Assembly: GCF_010093045.1 (NCBI RefSeq)
Contig: NZ_CP048115.1
Span: forward strand, 1,674,001-1,738,000
DNA length: 64,000 bases
DNA from: Mucilaginibacter sp. 14171R-50
Lineage (GTDB): Bacteria > Bacteroidota > Bacteroidia > Sphingobacteriales > Sphingobacteriaceae
Direction of reading: 5' to 3'
Shown: positions 54,945-64,000 of the stretch, piece after piece
How the letters are laid out: the number at the start of each line of letters is the position of its first letter
Position numbering within the stretch: the first letter of the stretch is position 1
Notes under the pieces: model-generated
Database searches by the model: none
What the model saw: only the letters and a program-made list of their open reading frames with translations
Told to the model about the DNA's origin: nothing
Position numbers and translations under genes: made by a program

Positions 54945-56972
54945 ATGAATGCTGATGCCGTTAAGATGCTGCCAGGCCGTTATTGTAACTCACTGACCGA
55001 TTATTCGCGTTTTGTAACCCGCGAGGTAGCTATCGGTGATATACCAATGGGCGGTAGCAACCCTATCCGCATCCAGAGCATGACCACCACCGATACCATG
55101 GATACCATGGGCACTGTGGAGCAAACCATCCGTATGGTTAATGCCGGCTGCGAGTATGTGCGCATTACCGCGCCCAGCATAAAAGAAGCAAACAATCTTG
55201 CCGAAATAAAAAAACAACTGCGCATGCGCGGCTATAACGTCCCGCTGGTTGCCGATATACATTTTACCCCCAATGCTGCCGAAGTGGCCGCCCGGATAGT
55301 AGAAAAAGTACGCGTTAACCCCGGTAATTATGCCGATAAAAAGAAATTTGACCAAATAGAATATACCGACCTGGAATACCGGGCCGAGTTGGAACGTATC
55401 TTCCAGAAATTTACACCCCTGGTAAAAATATGTAAGGAATACGGCACTGCCATGCGTATCGGAACCAACCATGGGTCGCTGAGCGACCGCATTATGAGCC
55501 GTTATGGCGATACCCCGCAGGGCATGGTAGAGAGCGCGATGGAGTTTATCCGCATGTGCGAAACGCTTGGCTATTACAGTTTGGTGGTGAGCATGAAAAG
55601 CAGCAACCCACAGGTAATGGTGCAAGCTTACCGTCTATTAGTGCAAACTATGGTAGCCGAAGGTATGAACTACCCTTTGCACCTGGGCGTTACCGAAGCC
55701 GGCGACGGCGAGGACGGCCGCATAAAATCTGCCGTAGGGATAGGCACTTTACTGGAAGATGGCCTGGGCGATACCGTTCGGGTGTCGCTCACCGAAGAAC
55801 CCGAAGCCGAAGCGCCGGTGGCTATTGCGTTAGTGAAACGCTACACTGAGCGAAGTCAAAAGTCGAAAGTCGAAAGTCGAAAGTCGACTCAAGACTTAGA
55901 ACTTCAGGCTTCAGACTTAAGACATTCCCCATACGAATACAAAAAACGCGACACCTACGAAGCCAACGCCTTTATAGGCGGGCACATGGTGCCCAGGGTG
56001 GTGATAGACCTGTCGCGGGCTAATTTGAAAGACCCGGCAGTAATGAACGATGCAGGTTACCTGTATTCGCCTTTACTGGATAAGTATAACATGGCCGAGC
56101 AGTCAGTAGATTTTGTTTACTTGGGCGATAGTTTGCCATCATTTACTTTGCCGGGTAATCTTAAGCAACTATATAATTACAATACCTGGCAAAAGCTTAC
56201 CAATAAAACACTTTGCCACCCGCTATTTACTTTGCATGAATATATAGCTGCGGATGCTAACCGCACATCAGCTTTAAACCTCATCCGCATTAAAAGTGCC
56301 GACCTGCATACCGAAGCTTTCGGGTTGATACCACTTGATAAGTCGCTGGTTTTTGTGCTGGAAACAGATGAGCCCCACGGGATGGCTGACCAGCGTGCTT
56401 TTTTCTTGAAATTACAGGAAATGGAACTGGATATCCCGGTTATCATAAAGAGGAGTTATGCTTTTGCAGACCATAGACCATGGACCATGGACCATGGTCA
56501 AATTGATCTCACATCTGATTTGCAACTTTACGCTGCTCCCGACTTAGGCGCTTTGCTGATCGATGGCTTTGGCGATGGTATCTGGATAGATGCGCCGCAA
56601 GTGGCAACAGGCGTTATTACTTCAACCGCGTTTGGCATATTGCAGGCAACCCGTTCGCGTATTTCTAAAACAGAATATATATCATGCCCAAGCTGTGGCC
56701 GAACATTGTTTGACCTGATGGTAACCACGCAAATGATCCGCAGCCGTACCAGTCATTTAAAAGGATTGAAGATTGGCATAATGGGCTGTATTGTAAACGG
56801 ACCGGGCGAAATGGCCGACGCAGATTATGGCTACGTAGGTTCGGGTACCGATAAGGTAACGCTATATCGCGGGCAGCAAGCCGTAAAGAAAAATATTAAC
56901 TCTGCCAATGCGCTTGATGAGCTTATCGGCATTATTAAAGAGGACGGCAACTGGATAGAGCCTGCAGAGTAG
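54945..56972 (+). CDS. ispG: 4-hydroxy-3-methylbut-2-enyl diphosphate synthase IspG, long form with repeat-derived inserts
   Basis: The product has 675 residues, the long three-domain form of Bacteroidota. The TIM-barrel half (1-300) begins REVAIGDIPMGGSNPIRIQSM. The C-terminal half carries the 4Fe-4S cysteines in YISCPSCGRTLF and MGCIVNGPGE. The enzyme makes HMBDP in the non-mevalonate isoprenoid pathway. Two stretches look foreign: about residues 302-325 (55849-55920), encoded by tandem AAAGTCG repeats, and about residues 506-519 (56464-56505), encoded by CCATGGA repeats. Both are in frame and lie at probable surface loops around the inserted domain, so the protein probably stays active. 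Confidence 0.94.
   Translation: MNADAVKMLPGRYCNSLTDYSRFVTREVAIGDIPMGGSNPIRIQSMTTTDTMDTMGTVEQTIRMVNAGCEYVRITAPSIKEANNLAEIKKQLRMRGYNVPLVADIHFTPNAAEVAARIVEKVRVNPGNYADKKKFDQIEYTDLEYRAELERIFQKFTPLVKICKEYGTAMRIGTNHGSLSDRIMSRYGDTPQGMVESAMEFIRMCETLGYYSLVVSMKSSNPQVMVQAYRLLVQTMVAEGMNYPLHLGVTEAGDGEDGRIKSAVGIGTLLEDGLGDTVRVSLTEEPEAEAPVAIALVKRYTERSQKSKVESRKSTQDLELQASDLRHSPYEYKKRDTYEANAFIGGHMVPRVVIDLSRANLKDPAVMNDAGYLYSPLLDKYNMAEQSVDFVYLGDSLPSFTLPGNLKQLYNYNTWQKLTNKTLCHPLFTLHEYIAADANRTSALNLIRIKSADLHTEAFGLIPLDKSLVFVLETDEPHGMADQRAFFLKLQEMELDIPVIIKRSYAFADHRPWTMDHGQIDLTSDLQLYAAPDLGALLIDGFGDGIWIDAPQVATGVITSTAFGILQATRSRISKTEYISCPSCGRTLFDLMVTTQMIRSRTSHLKGLKIGIMGCIVNGPGEMADADYGYVGSGTDKVTLYRGQQAVKKNINSANALDELIGIIKEDGNWIEPAE
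55858..55895. repeat. AAAGTCG tandem repeat inside ispG
   Basis: Five consecutive AAAGTCG-like 7-mers start near 55858 and merge into an AGACTTAGAACTTCAGG tail. The words match those of dispersed intergenic repeats in related genomes (from memory). The reading frame stays open and encodes a Lys/Ser-rich loop. Confidence 0.7.
56466..56498. repeat. CCATGGA tandem repeat inside ispG
   Basis: CAGACCATAGACCATGGACCATGG and one further unit lie in the ispG frame and encode HRPWTMDHG. The unit is the same CCATAGACC word seen in the intergenic repeats at 22246 and 28115. Confidence 0.7.
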
Positions 56973-57255
56973 AACACCACGCGCTATTGTGATGTAGTGC
57001 GTGCGATTAAGGGGAGAGGGGTCTTGTTCATCACGCAAAATCAATTTGCAATATAACGCTACAGACCACTTGCGTGACGGGCTTCTCTAACTGATCTCCT
57101 ATTTCTGCCATCATGTCACCGTAAAGTAACCCATACTGACTGTTTGTAAGCTAACTGACACCTATCCGCTATTTTTTCTGCCAAATACATATTGGCACAG
57201 GCATTGATAAATAAGCGTGTAAGCATTTAATCATCAAGAAAAAACAAATCATAAT

Positions 57256-59163
57256 ATGTCTAAAATAATTGGAATTGACTTAGGAACAACAAACTCCTGC
57301 GTAGCAGTAATGGAAGGTAACGAACCTGTAGTTATTGCTAACAGCGAGGGAAAACGTACTACGCCATCCGTTGTAGCTTTTGTTAACGATGGCGAGCGTA
57401 AAGTGGGCGACCCTGCAAAGCGCCAGGCCATCACAAACCCTACAAAAACCATCTATTCTATAAAACGCTTTATGGGTAACCAGTTTAACGAGGTTACCAA
57501 CGAAGTTGGCCGTGTGCCATACAAAGTTGTTAAGGGCGACAATAACACACCGCGTGTTGAAATTGGCGACCGTAAATATACCCCTCAAGAAATTTCGGCA
57601 ATGATCCTTCAGAAAATGAAGAAAACCGCCGAAGACTTTTTGGGTACCGAAGTTACCGAAGCGGTTATTACCGTTCCGGCTTATTTTAACGATGCACAGC
57701 GCCAGGCAACAAAAGAAGCCGGCGAGATCGCGGGTTTAAAAGTTCGCCGTATTATAAACGAGCCTACTGCTGCTGCGCTTGCCTACGGCTTAGACAAAGC
57801 ACACAAGGATATGAAAATTGTGGTGTTTGACTGCGGTGGCGGTACGCATGACGTATCTGTACTGGAGTTAGGCGACGGCGTGTTCGAAGTAAAATCAACC
57901 GATGGTGATACCCACCTTGGTGGTGACGACTTTGACCAGGTAATTATCGACTGGATGGCTGATGAGTTTAAGAGCGACGAAGGTGTTGACCTGCGTAAAG
58001 ACCCAATGGCTTTACAACGCTTAAAAGAATCGGCCGAAAAAGCGAAGATCGAGTTATCAAGCTCTACACAAACCGAAATTAACCTGCCCTATATTACAGC
58101 AGGTGCCGAAGGCCCAAAACACCTGGTTAAAACTTTGAGCCGCGCAAAATTTGAGCAACTGGCCGACAGCCTGATCAAACGTACTATCGAGCCTTGTAAA
58201 ACTGCATTGAAAAATGCAGGGTACAGCACTTCTGATATCGACGAGATCATACTGGTGGGCGGTTCAACCCGTATACCTGCAATACAGGATGCAGTACAAA
58301 AATTCTTCGGTAAAGCGCCTTCAAAAGGTGTTAACCCTGATGAAGTTGTTGCCATTGGTGCAGCTATACAAGGTGGTGTATTAACCGGCGAAGTTAAAGA
58401 TGTGTTGCTGTTAGATGTTACCCCGCTTTCATTAGGTATCGAAACTATGGGTGGTGTAATGACCAAACTGATCGAGTCGAACACAACTATCCCAACCAAA
58501 AAATCAGAAACTTTCTCAACCGCCAGCGATAGCCAGCCATCAGTTGAGATACATATATTACAGGGCGAGCGCCCAATGGCATCGGGTAACCGTACCATAG
58601 GCCGTTTCCACCTGGATGGTATACCACCTGCGCCTCGCGGCGTGCCTCAGATCGAGGTAACCTTTGATATCGATGCCAATGGTATATTACATGTATCGGC
58701 AAAAGATAAAGCTACCGGCAAAGAGCAGAAGATCCGTATCGAAGCGTCATCAGGCTTAACCGATGCCGAGATCAAAAAGATGAAGGATGAGGCCGAAGCA
58801 AACGCTGATGCCGACAGAAAAGCAAAAGAAGAGGTTGAAAAACTGAACTCTGCTGATGCCCTGATCTTCAGCACCGAAAAACAATTGAAAGAGTACGGTG
58901 ACAAGATACCTGCCGATAAAAAAGGCGCTATCGAAGCCGGCCTTGAGAAATTGAAAACAGCTTACTCGGCTAAAGACCTTGCAGCTATTGAGCCCGCACA
59001 GGAAGAACTGAACGCCGCGTGGACCGCTGCATCTGAAGATATGTACAAAGCGTCTGCCGAGGCAGGTCAGCAACCCGGTGCCGACGCAGGTCAGGCCGGT
59101 GGCGGCCAACCCGAAGGCGGCGCCGATAACGTAACAGATGTAGATTTTGAAGAGGTAAAATAA
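57256..59163 (+). CDS. dnaK: Chaperone DnaK (Hsp70)
   Basis: The product has 635 residues. The ATPase domain begins [14 protein letters not shown] and contains [14 protein letters not shown] and the connect motif [10 protein letters not shown]. The substrate domain follows ([20 protein letters not shown]) with a helical lid and a Gly/Gln/Ala-rich tail ending in the conserved DVDFEEVK. It binds exposed hydrophobic peptides with DnaJ and GrpE, neither of which is adjacent. It is a single-gene unit with a strong terminator; the 283-bp gap upstream shows no clear heat-shock element that I can identify. Confidence 0.98.
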   Translation: MSKIIGIDLGTTNSCVAVMEGNEPVVIANSEGKRTTPSVVAFVNDGERKVGDPAKRQAITNPTKTIYSIKRFMGNQFNEVTNEVGRVPYKVVKGDNNTPRVEIGDRKYTPQEISAMILQKMKKTAEDFLGTEVTEAVITVPAYFNDAQRQATKEAGEIAGLKVRRIINEPTAAALAYGLDKAHKDMKIVVFDCGGGTHDVSVLELGDGVFEVKSTDGDTHLGGDDFDQVIIDWMADEFKSDEGVDLRKDPMALQRLKESAEKAKIELSSSTQTEINLPYITAGAEGPKHLVKTLSRAKFEQLADSLIKRTIEPCKTALKNAGYSTSDIDEIILVGGSTRIPAIQDAVQKFFGKAPSKGVNPDEVVAIGAAIQGGVLTGEVKDVLLLDVTPLSLGIETMGGVMTKLIESNTTIPTKKSETFSTASDSQPSVEIHILQGERPMASGNRTIGRFHLDGIPPAPRGVPQIEVTFDIDANGILHVSAKDKATGKEQKIRIEASSGLTDAEIKKMKDEAEANADADRKAKEEVEKLNSADALIFSTEKQLKEYGDKIPADKKGAIEAGLEKLKTAYSAKDLAAIEPAQEELNAAWTAASEDMYKASAEAGQQPGADAGQAGGGQPEGGADNVTDVDFEEVK

Positions 59164-59182
59164 TTACCCGATATATATAATG

Positions 59183-59214
59183 AAAAGGCCCCTAAAAATA
59201 GGGGCCTTTTTTTG
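59183..59214 (+). terminator. Terminator of dnaK
   Basis: A 12-bp perfect stem AAAAGGCCCCTA/TAGGGGCCTTTT with an AAAA loop is followed by a T run, 20 bp after the stop. Confidence 0.92.
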
Positions 59215-59224
59215 TTTAAATAAC

Positions 59225-59352
59225 CTTCATTGCTTCGTACGTGGCAATAACGAACTGGTTTGGTCACTCGTCCTTGCGAGGAACGATAGCGACGCGGCAA
59301 TCTTCGACATGCTTGTAGCCGAGGGGATAGCCAGGCTACGCTTGCAATAACG
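59225..59352. repeat. Dispersed palindromic-type repeat between dnaK and a regulator gene
   Basis: The segment contains ATTGCTTCGTACGTGGCAATAACG and, later, CGTCCTTGCGAGGAACGA and CGGCAATC. These are the building words of the widespread 'TTGCGAGGAACGAAGCAATC' repeat known from many bacterial genomes; here it is degenerate. No reading frame makes sense across it. Confidence 0.5.
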
Positions 59353-59366
59353 CGAAGGGATAAAAG

Positions 59367-59394
59367 AAAAGCCAGCACAATTGTGCTGGCTTTT
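59367..59394. terminator. Terminator of the single-domain response regulator
   Basis: A perfect 14-bp inverted repeat AAAAGCCAGCACAA/TTGTGCTGGCTTTT without loop bases in the centre lies 44 bp after the regulator stop; symmetric A/T ends allow use in both directions. Confidence 0.75.
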
Positions 59395-59437
59395 CTCGTA
59401 CGCAAGTCTTATCTTTTGTTCTTGATCTTTTCCAAAT

Positions 59438-59797
59438 CTACGCGATCAAATTATTCACCTTCTCAACCAGCTCCGTTAAATCAAATGGCTTATTAATGAT
59501 GGCATCGCAACCGTAGGCATACAGGTCGGCCTCGCGGTTAACGTAAGCCGAAAATATAATTACCGGCACATCGCTGAATTTAGGGTGCGCTTTTATGTTG
59601 CGGCATAGCTCGCCGCCGTTAGTGCCCGCCACGCGGTAGTCCAGTATAACCAGGTTGGGGTTAAAATCCTCCAGCAGCGGCATAACATTTTTGCTTTCGC
59701 CTGTGCTTTTCACCTCAAAATTTTCGTAGGTGAGTGTTTCATGGACAATGTCGAGGATATCCTGGTTGTCATCCAATACTAAAATGCGCTTTACCAT
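59438..59797 (-). CDS. Single-domain response regulator (CheY-like)
   Basis: The product has 119 residues, one receiver domain only. It has the acidic pair VLDDNQD, the phospho-acceptor Asp in LVILDYRV, Ser in FSAYVN and the conserved Lys in INKPFDL. With no output domain it must act by protein contacts or in a phosphorelay. No kinase gene is adjacent. It is a monocistronic unit between two hairpin terminators; the upstream gap (59798-60024) shows nothing I recognise. Confidence 0.92.
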   Translation of the reverse strand: MVKRILVLDDNQDILDIVHETLTYENFEVKSTGESKNVMPLLEDFNPNLVILDYRVAGTNGGELCRNIKAHPKFSDVPVIIFSAYVNREADLYAYGCDAIINKPFDLTELVEKVNNLIA

Positions 59798-60024
59798 AAA
59801 TGATAATAAATAAACTAAAAATATCTGAAAATGGTATCTATGCCATAAAAAAATGACGTAATACGGTATCGGATGGGCTGTGTATGTTTAAGATATCATG
59901 AACAGGCTATCTCTCAAAGATACCACAAATATATTTGTTAGTATGAAATATTATTGCTTAATACGCATAAAAATGTATCAATGTTGTTATACGGCCTGCC
60001 AGGATCAGAATCGGCATACCTTAT

Positions 60025-60058
60025 AAACAACAAACCCGCTGATGCGGGTTTGTTGTTT
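60025..60058 (-). terminator. Terminator after the glycine-zipper gene
   Basis: A 15-bp stem AAACAACAAACCCGC/GCGGGTTTGTTGTTT with a TGAT loop begins 2 bp after the gene at 60061 on the minus strand. The GC core is followed by T-rich sequence inside the stem, the usual bidirectional form. Confidence 0.85.
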
Positions 60059-60060
60059 AA

Positions 60061-60381
60061 TTAATATGGGTAAGGTTTACCGGGGTGGGCGCGTTTCCAG
60101 GCGCGCCGGCGTTCCAGCCAGGCCGCATGCTTCCTCTTCTGTTCCCGCCTGCGGGCTTCGTTACCAATAATGTAACCTCCGCCGGCGCCAATGGCGCCGC
60201 CGATAACCGCGCCGCCAACGCTTTTACCTATCAGCGCGCCGGCAACAGCGCCACCTGCGCCTCCAATTATTGCACCTTTACCTTGTTTACTTATGCCTTT
60301 TTTCTCCTGCGCCTGCACGTTAAAACTTACCGTGGTAGTTAACGAAAGTAGCAGGCCGCCGTATATTAATAACTTTTTCAT
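60061..60381 (-). CDS. Glycine-zipper exported protein
   Basis: Starting at the ATG at 60379-60381 the product has 106 residues. A signal peptide (MKKLLIYGGLLLSLTTTVSFNVQAQ) is followed by a glycine-zipper segment with GxxxG spacing (GAIIGGAGGAVAGALIGKSVGGAVIGGAIGAGGG split over two helices) and a very basic tail (ARRREQKRKHAAWLERRRAWKRAHPG). Such proteins associate with membranes in the periplasm or outer membrane; some are linked to envelope stress. Function here is unknown. Confidence 0.75.
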   Translation of the reverse strand: MKKLLIYGGLLLSLTTTVSFNVQAQEKKGISKQGKGAIIGGAGGAVAGALIGKSVGGAVIGGAIGAGGGYIIGNEARRREQKRKHAAWLERRRAWKRAHPGKPYPY

Positions 60382-60464
60382 TGTAGTATTTGCTTTTGTA
60401 TGTATGCAAAGCAAATAGTACGCCGATTATTTAAAGGCTATTTTTAAGCTTATTTAACAAACTT

Positions 60465-61262
60465 TTATTTGAGGAAATTAATGATAGCCGATGCGAATTG
60501 TATAGTATTGGCTGCATTATTATGGTTTCCGGGTACGCTCACTATTTTTGATCGCGGTATCATTTTTTGCAGGATGCTTACATCGCCGTTCGTATTATCT
60601 TCTGTGCCATCAATAAGCAGTACGGGTATTTTAACTTTTGCAAGCTCCTGTTTGCTGGTGCTGGGCTGGTGTTTTTGCTGAAAGGCCAGCGCCAGGGTAT
60701 CAAAATTGTTTTTACGTATCCATACCATCATGTCATCCACATCATGTATGGTTGTATCACCCATCAGGGCTTGGTAGGCATGTATCCTTCTTGGCCACGC
60801 CGGGTTGGTATAATCGGCACCCATGCCGCCCATAACAGCTTTATCTACACGTTTATCAAGCACCATCAACCGCGAAGTGATAATAGAACCGCGCGAGTAA
60901 CCCACCACGGCATACTTTTTAAAGCCCAGGCTGGTAGCCAGCGCCATTATATCTTTTGCCTCGGCATCATTGGCATAACCGGCATCGGTGTGGGGCTTAT
61001 CAGACAAACCGTTACCCCTTTGGTCCAGTATAACCACCTTGTAACCATCCTGGAGCAGGGCAGTGTACAGGCTGCCATGCTTCCATCCCTGGCTGGTGCC
61101 GGTAAACCCATGCACCAATATCACCGGGTAGCCATCTCCCTTTACCTCGTAGTAAATTTTTGTGCCATCAAACGATGTAAAGAATTTGCCTTCGGGCTGC
61201 TGCGCATAAAGGGTTAAGCTGCAGCAAAGGGCGATAATTGATGATAATAATAGCTTTTTCAT
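60465..61262 (-). CDS. Exported alpha/beta hydrolase
   Basis: From the ATG at 61260-61262 the product has 265 residues with a signal peptide (MKKLLLSSIIALCCSLTLYAQ). The fold landmarks are present: the oxyanion segment VILVHGFTG, the nucleophile elbow VVGYSRGS (Ser in GxSxG), Asp in LLIDGTEDN and His in VPGNHNN. It is a periplasmic esterase- or lipase-like enzyme of unknown substrate. The next gene in the same direction, the GntP permease, ends 1 bp upstream of this start, so the two are probably co-transcribed. Confidence 0.88.
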   Translation of the reverse strand: MKKLLLSSIIALCCSLTLYAQQPEGKFFTSFDGTKIYYEVKGDGYPVILVHGFTGTSQGWKHGSLYTALLQDGYKVVILDQRGNGLSDKPHTDAGYANDAEAKDIMALATSLGFKKYAVVGYSRGSIITSRLMVLDKRVDKAVMGGMGADYTNPAWPRRIHAYQALMGDTTIHDVDDMMVWIRKNNFDTLALAFQQKHQPSTSKQELAKVKIPVLLIDGTEDNTNGDVSILQKMIPRSKIVSVPGNHNNAANTIQFASAIINFLK

Positions 61263-61263
61263 G

Positions 61264-62571
61264 TTATACAAATAAGTTAATGATAAGCACCCCGGCCAAA
61301 CCAATAACAGATACCAGGCTTTCCATTACCGACCACGAGCGGAAGGTATCTTTTATGCTCAGGTTAAAATACTCTTTAAACAGCCAGAACCCCGAATCGT
61401 TAACATGCGAGAATGCCAGGCTGCCCGCGCCGATAGACAGCACCATAAGGTTAGGGTTTACATGCTCGGTAACAACCAGGCTGGCAACAATGCCGGCGGC
61501 GGTTAACCCTGCTACGGTAGCCGAACCCAGGCTGATGCGGATTATAGCGGCTATTACCCACCCTAAAACCAGCGGCGGCATATTAAAGCTTTTAAGGCTA
61601 TCGGCTATCTGGTTACTTACACCGCTGGTGGTAAGCACCTCTTTAAACGCGCCCGAGCCGGCTATAATAAGCAGGATAAGGGCGATATCTTTAACAGCAT
61701 CGGTAAAATTAACGGCAATAGCGCTCATGCTGCGGCCTTGTTTTATGCCAAGCGTATAGGTAGCCACAATAAGGGCTATCAGCATAACGATGGATGGGTC
61801 GCCTAAAAAGGCCATAGCATTCAGTATTTTCTGATCCTTAACACCCATGTATGGAAAAAACGCGGTAAGCATCAGGAGCATTACGGGCAGCAGGGCGGTA
61901 AAAAAACTGATAAAGCCGCTGGGCAGTTTATCGGCAGGCATTTCTTCGGCGCGGAAGGTAGCCAGCGGCTCGGACGGGATCTTTTTCAGGAACTGGGCGA
62001 ATACCGGACCCGCAAGGATGATCGCGGGGATAGCAATAAGCAGTCCGTACACAAACGTGGTAGCCATGTTTGCATGAAACAGCACTACCAATGCCGACGG
62101 CGAAGGGTGCGGAGGCAAAAAGCCATGGGTAACTGATAACGAGGCTATCATGGGCAGGCCTATGAAAACCGCGGGCAATTTGTATTTGTATACTACCGAA
62201 AATATAAGCGGCACCATCAGCACAAAGCCAATGCCGTAAAACAACGGAATGCCGATAATAAAACCCGCCACCACCAGGGCCCATTGTATATATTTTTGCC
62301 CCACGGCGTTAACCAAAACCTCGGCTATTTTTTGGGCGGCGCCGCTTGCAGCAACCAGTTTACCCAGCATAGCGCCCAGGCAAATAATAATAAGCAGGCC
62401 GCCCAGTATATCGCCCATGCCCTTTTGCACTGATGCGGTAACCTTATTAATGGGGATGCCTAACATTAAACCGGCAACTATGGATACCAGCAAAAAGGCG
62501 AGGAACGGGTTTAGCCTGGCCCAGCTAACTAAAAGGATGAGCAGTACTATACAAAACAGTATAACCAGCAT
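61264..62571 (-). CDS. GntP-family gluconate:proton symporter
   Basis: The product has 435 residues and about 12 hydrophobic segments. It has the family features GLMLGIPINKVTASVQKGMGDILGG near the N-terminus and GSATVAGLTAAGIV and AGSLAFSHVNDSGFWLFKEYF near the C-terminus. GntP proteins import gluconate or related sugar acids with protons across the inner membrane. No gluconate kinase or dehydratase is next to it, so the true substrate is open. The gene begins 225 bp from the divergent arabinofuranosidase gene, sharing an upstream region in which I see no clear boxes. Confidence 0.93.
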   Translation of the reverse strand: MLVILFCIVLLILLVSWARLNPFLAFLLVSIVAGLMLGIPINKVTASVQKGMGDILGGLLIIICLGAMLGKLVAASGAAQKIAEVLVNAVGQKYIQWALVVAGFIIGIPLFYGIGFVLMVPLIFSVVYKYKLPAVFIGLPMIASLSVTHGFLPPHPSPSALVVLFHANMATTFVYGLLIAIPAIILAGPVFAQFLKKIPSEPLATFRAEEMPADKLPSGFISFFTALLPVMLLMLTAFFPYMGVKDQKILNAMAFLGDPSIVMLIALIVATYTLGIKQGRSMSAIAVNFTDAVKDIALILLIIAGSGAFKEVLTTSGVSNQIADSLKSFNMPPLVLGWVIAAIIRISLGSATVAGLTAAGIVASLVVTEHVNPNLMVLSIGAGSLAFSHVNDSGFWLFKEYFNLSIKDTFRSWSVMESLVSVIGLAGVLIINLFV

Positions 62572-62826
62572 GGTTTATATATTCAGAGGTTTATAATTGA
62601 ATTGCCTACCGCAGAAACCGGCGCAACTAATGTAACAACATTATATTAAAAGGGCGTATAGTACTTAAAAATAGGTAAATACTTTGAATGCTGCCCTTTA
62701 TTAAGCGCTTTAAAAAATGCCCGTTGCCTGGTGTAGATAAGCCTCGCCGTTACTGATGGGAGCCTTATTGATTTTTGCATAAAAAACGCTAAGTTTATGA
62801 ATGTACCAGCTACAGCTATAACCAGT

Positions 62827-64000
62827 ATGAAAAATCTTTTACTTGTACTATTTGTGTTTTATCAGTCGGCAGTTGTTGCACAAAGCACTGCCAGCGTAAC
62901 TATAGCAAATAACAACGGGCAAACCATCAGCCGGCATATTTACGGCCAGTTTGCCGAACATTTAGGCCGGGGTATTTATGGTGGTTTTTGGGTAGACAAA
63001 AGCTTGCCGGTTAAAAAGCAAGACCGTATCCGTCTGGATGTGGTTAACGCATTAAAAAAGATAAATATCCCGAACCTAAGGTGGCCGGGTGGTTGTTTTG
63101 CTGACGAGTACCATTGGCGCGACGGTATTGGCCCGCGCGAGCAACGGCCTAAAATGGTTAATACCAACTGGGGCGGCGTCACCGAAGACAACAGCTTTGG
63201 GACACATGAGTTTTTAGCCTTGTGCAAGCTGCTGAATTGCGAACCGTACATAGCCGGTAATGTTGGCAGCGGCACAGTAGAAGAAATGTCGAAATGGATA
63301 GAGTACCTTAACTCTGACAGCAAAAGTACCGTGGCGCAGCTACGCGCCCGCAACGGCCACCCCGAGCCTTACAAAGTAAGCTTTTGGGGCGTAGGGAACG
63401 AAAGCTGGGGGTGTGGCGGATCGATGACCCCTGAATTTTATACGGATCAGTTTAAAAGGTACGCGGCATACGCTAAGGATTATCCTGGTTCGCCATTGAA
63501 AAAGATAGCCAGCGGCGCCAATGCCGACGATTATAACTGGACGGAAGTATGCATGAAAAAGATCCCATTGGGTACGATGTGGGGCTTATCGTTGCATTAC
63601 TATACCATACCCACCGGTAACTGGAACAAAAAAGGCTCGGCCACTAAATTTACTGAAGCCGAATATTTTAATACCATGCTAAACTGCCTTAAAATGGAGG
63701 AACTGGTAAACAAGCATTCGGCAATTATGGATAGGTATGACCCGGAAAAACGGGTGGCCCTGGTAGTTGACGAGTGGGGTGTGTGGACGGATCCGGAACC
63801 TAATACCAATCCGGGCTTTTTGTATCAGCAAAACAGCCTGCGCGACGCGCTCATAGCTGCTACCACGCTAAATATATTTAACAACCATTGCGACCGCATC
63901 AAAATGGCCGAACTGGCCCAAACGGTAAATGTATTGCAAGCCCTGATACTTACTGATAAAGCCAAAATGCTGCTTACCCCAACTTATCATGTATTTGATA
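62827..64000 (+). CDS. Secreted GH51 alpha-L-arabinofuranosidase, N-terminal part
   Basis: The frame starts at the ATG at 62827 with a signal peptide ([19 protein letters not shown]; an in-frame ATG at 62797 adds ten residues without a better signal) and is cut by the window end after 391 residues. The start of the mature enzyme ([20 protein letters not shown]), [13 protein letters not shown], the acid/base Glu in [11 protein letters not shown] and the nucleophile Glu in VVDEWGVW are typical of glycoside hydrolase family 51. It releases arabinose from plant arabinoxylan or arabinan. The missing part should be the C-terminal beta domain. Confidence 0.95.
   Translation, partial: MKNLLLVLFVFYQSAVVAQSTASVTIANNNGQTISRHIYGQFAEHLGRGIYGGFWVDKSLPVKKQDRIRLDVVNALKKINIPNLRWPGGCFADEYHWRDGIGPREQRPKMVNTNWGGVTEDNSFGTHEFLALCKLLNCEPYIAGNVGSGTVEEMSKWIEYLNSDSKSTVAQLRARNGHPEPYKVSFWGVGNESWGCGGSMTPEFYTDQFKRYAAYAKDYPGSPLKKIASGANADDYNWTEVCMKKIPLGTMWGLSLHYYTIPTGNWNKKGSATKFTEAEYFNTMLNCLKMEELVNKHSAIMDRYDPEKRVALVVDEWGVWTDPEPNTNPGFLYQQNSLRDALIAATTLNIFNNHCDRIKMAELAQTVNVLQALILTDKAKMLLTPTYHVFD

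Noticed and set aside
1-64000. CRISPR array
   Set aside because: No set of regularly spaced identical repeats of 25-40 bp with unique spacers is visible; the tandem tracts in ispG are contiguous 7-mers.

Overview
The window looks like a chromosomal segment from a Bacteroidota bacterium of the family Sphingobacteriaceae, most like Mucilaginibacter or Pedobacter. The reasons are the gene families (BatA/DUF58 cluster, long-form IspG, RibBA, LptF/G-type permease, secreted 'CKK'-type lipoproteins, IPT/TIG lipoprotein), the scarcity of Shine-Dalgarno sites, and promoters of the Bacteroidota type TTTG-N19-21-TAnnTTTG. The genus is an inference; no 16S gene is present.

Layout. 1-126: the end of an RdgB-type nucleotide pyrophosphatase. 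150-8181: a probable signalling locus. A TPR sensor histidine kinase faces a LuxR-type response regulator, and around them lie two operons of secreted or outer-membrane proteins of unknown function. A 49-bp promoter/operator module occurs in front of both the regulator gene and the 150-2460 operon, which suggests one regulon. 8382-8455: tRNA-Met. 8417-13286: a 4.9-kb AT-rich integrated element bounded by 40-bp direct repeats of the 5' half of that tRNA. It carries a SIR2-like protein, a zinc-ribbon protein followed directly by a PD-(D/E)XK-like nuclease, an orphan small protein, decayed small genes and a truncated tyrosine integrase. This is the accessory, probably anti-phage, part of the window.

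13393-41999: mainly housekeeping genes. They include a START-like protein, an LptF/G permease, RibBA, TamB, TsaD, a CdiI-like immunity protein, an IPT/TIG lipoprotein, UvrA, an ECF sigma factor, endonuclease III, RecA, aconitase, a polysaccharide deacetylase, a TolC/adaptor efflux pair, GpsA, two small exported proteins and a DEAD-box RNA helicase (to 42111). 42639-48912: a DUF58/BatA-like membrane cluster without its usual MoxR ATPase in the window. 48964-51936: TldD-TldE. 52019-57000: an APH-like kinase, a beta-hydroxyacid dehydrogenase, a lipoprotein and IspG. 57256-64000: DnaK, a single-domain response regulator, a glycine-zipper protein, an alpha/beta hydrolase, a GntP permease and the start of a secreted GH51 arabinofuranosidase cut by the window end.

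Several intergenic gaps contain related imperfect inverted repeats built from short words (for example CCATAGACC, GTTCATTGG, AAGTCGAAAGTC). Two such tracts lie in frame inside ispG.
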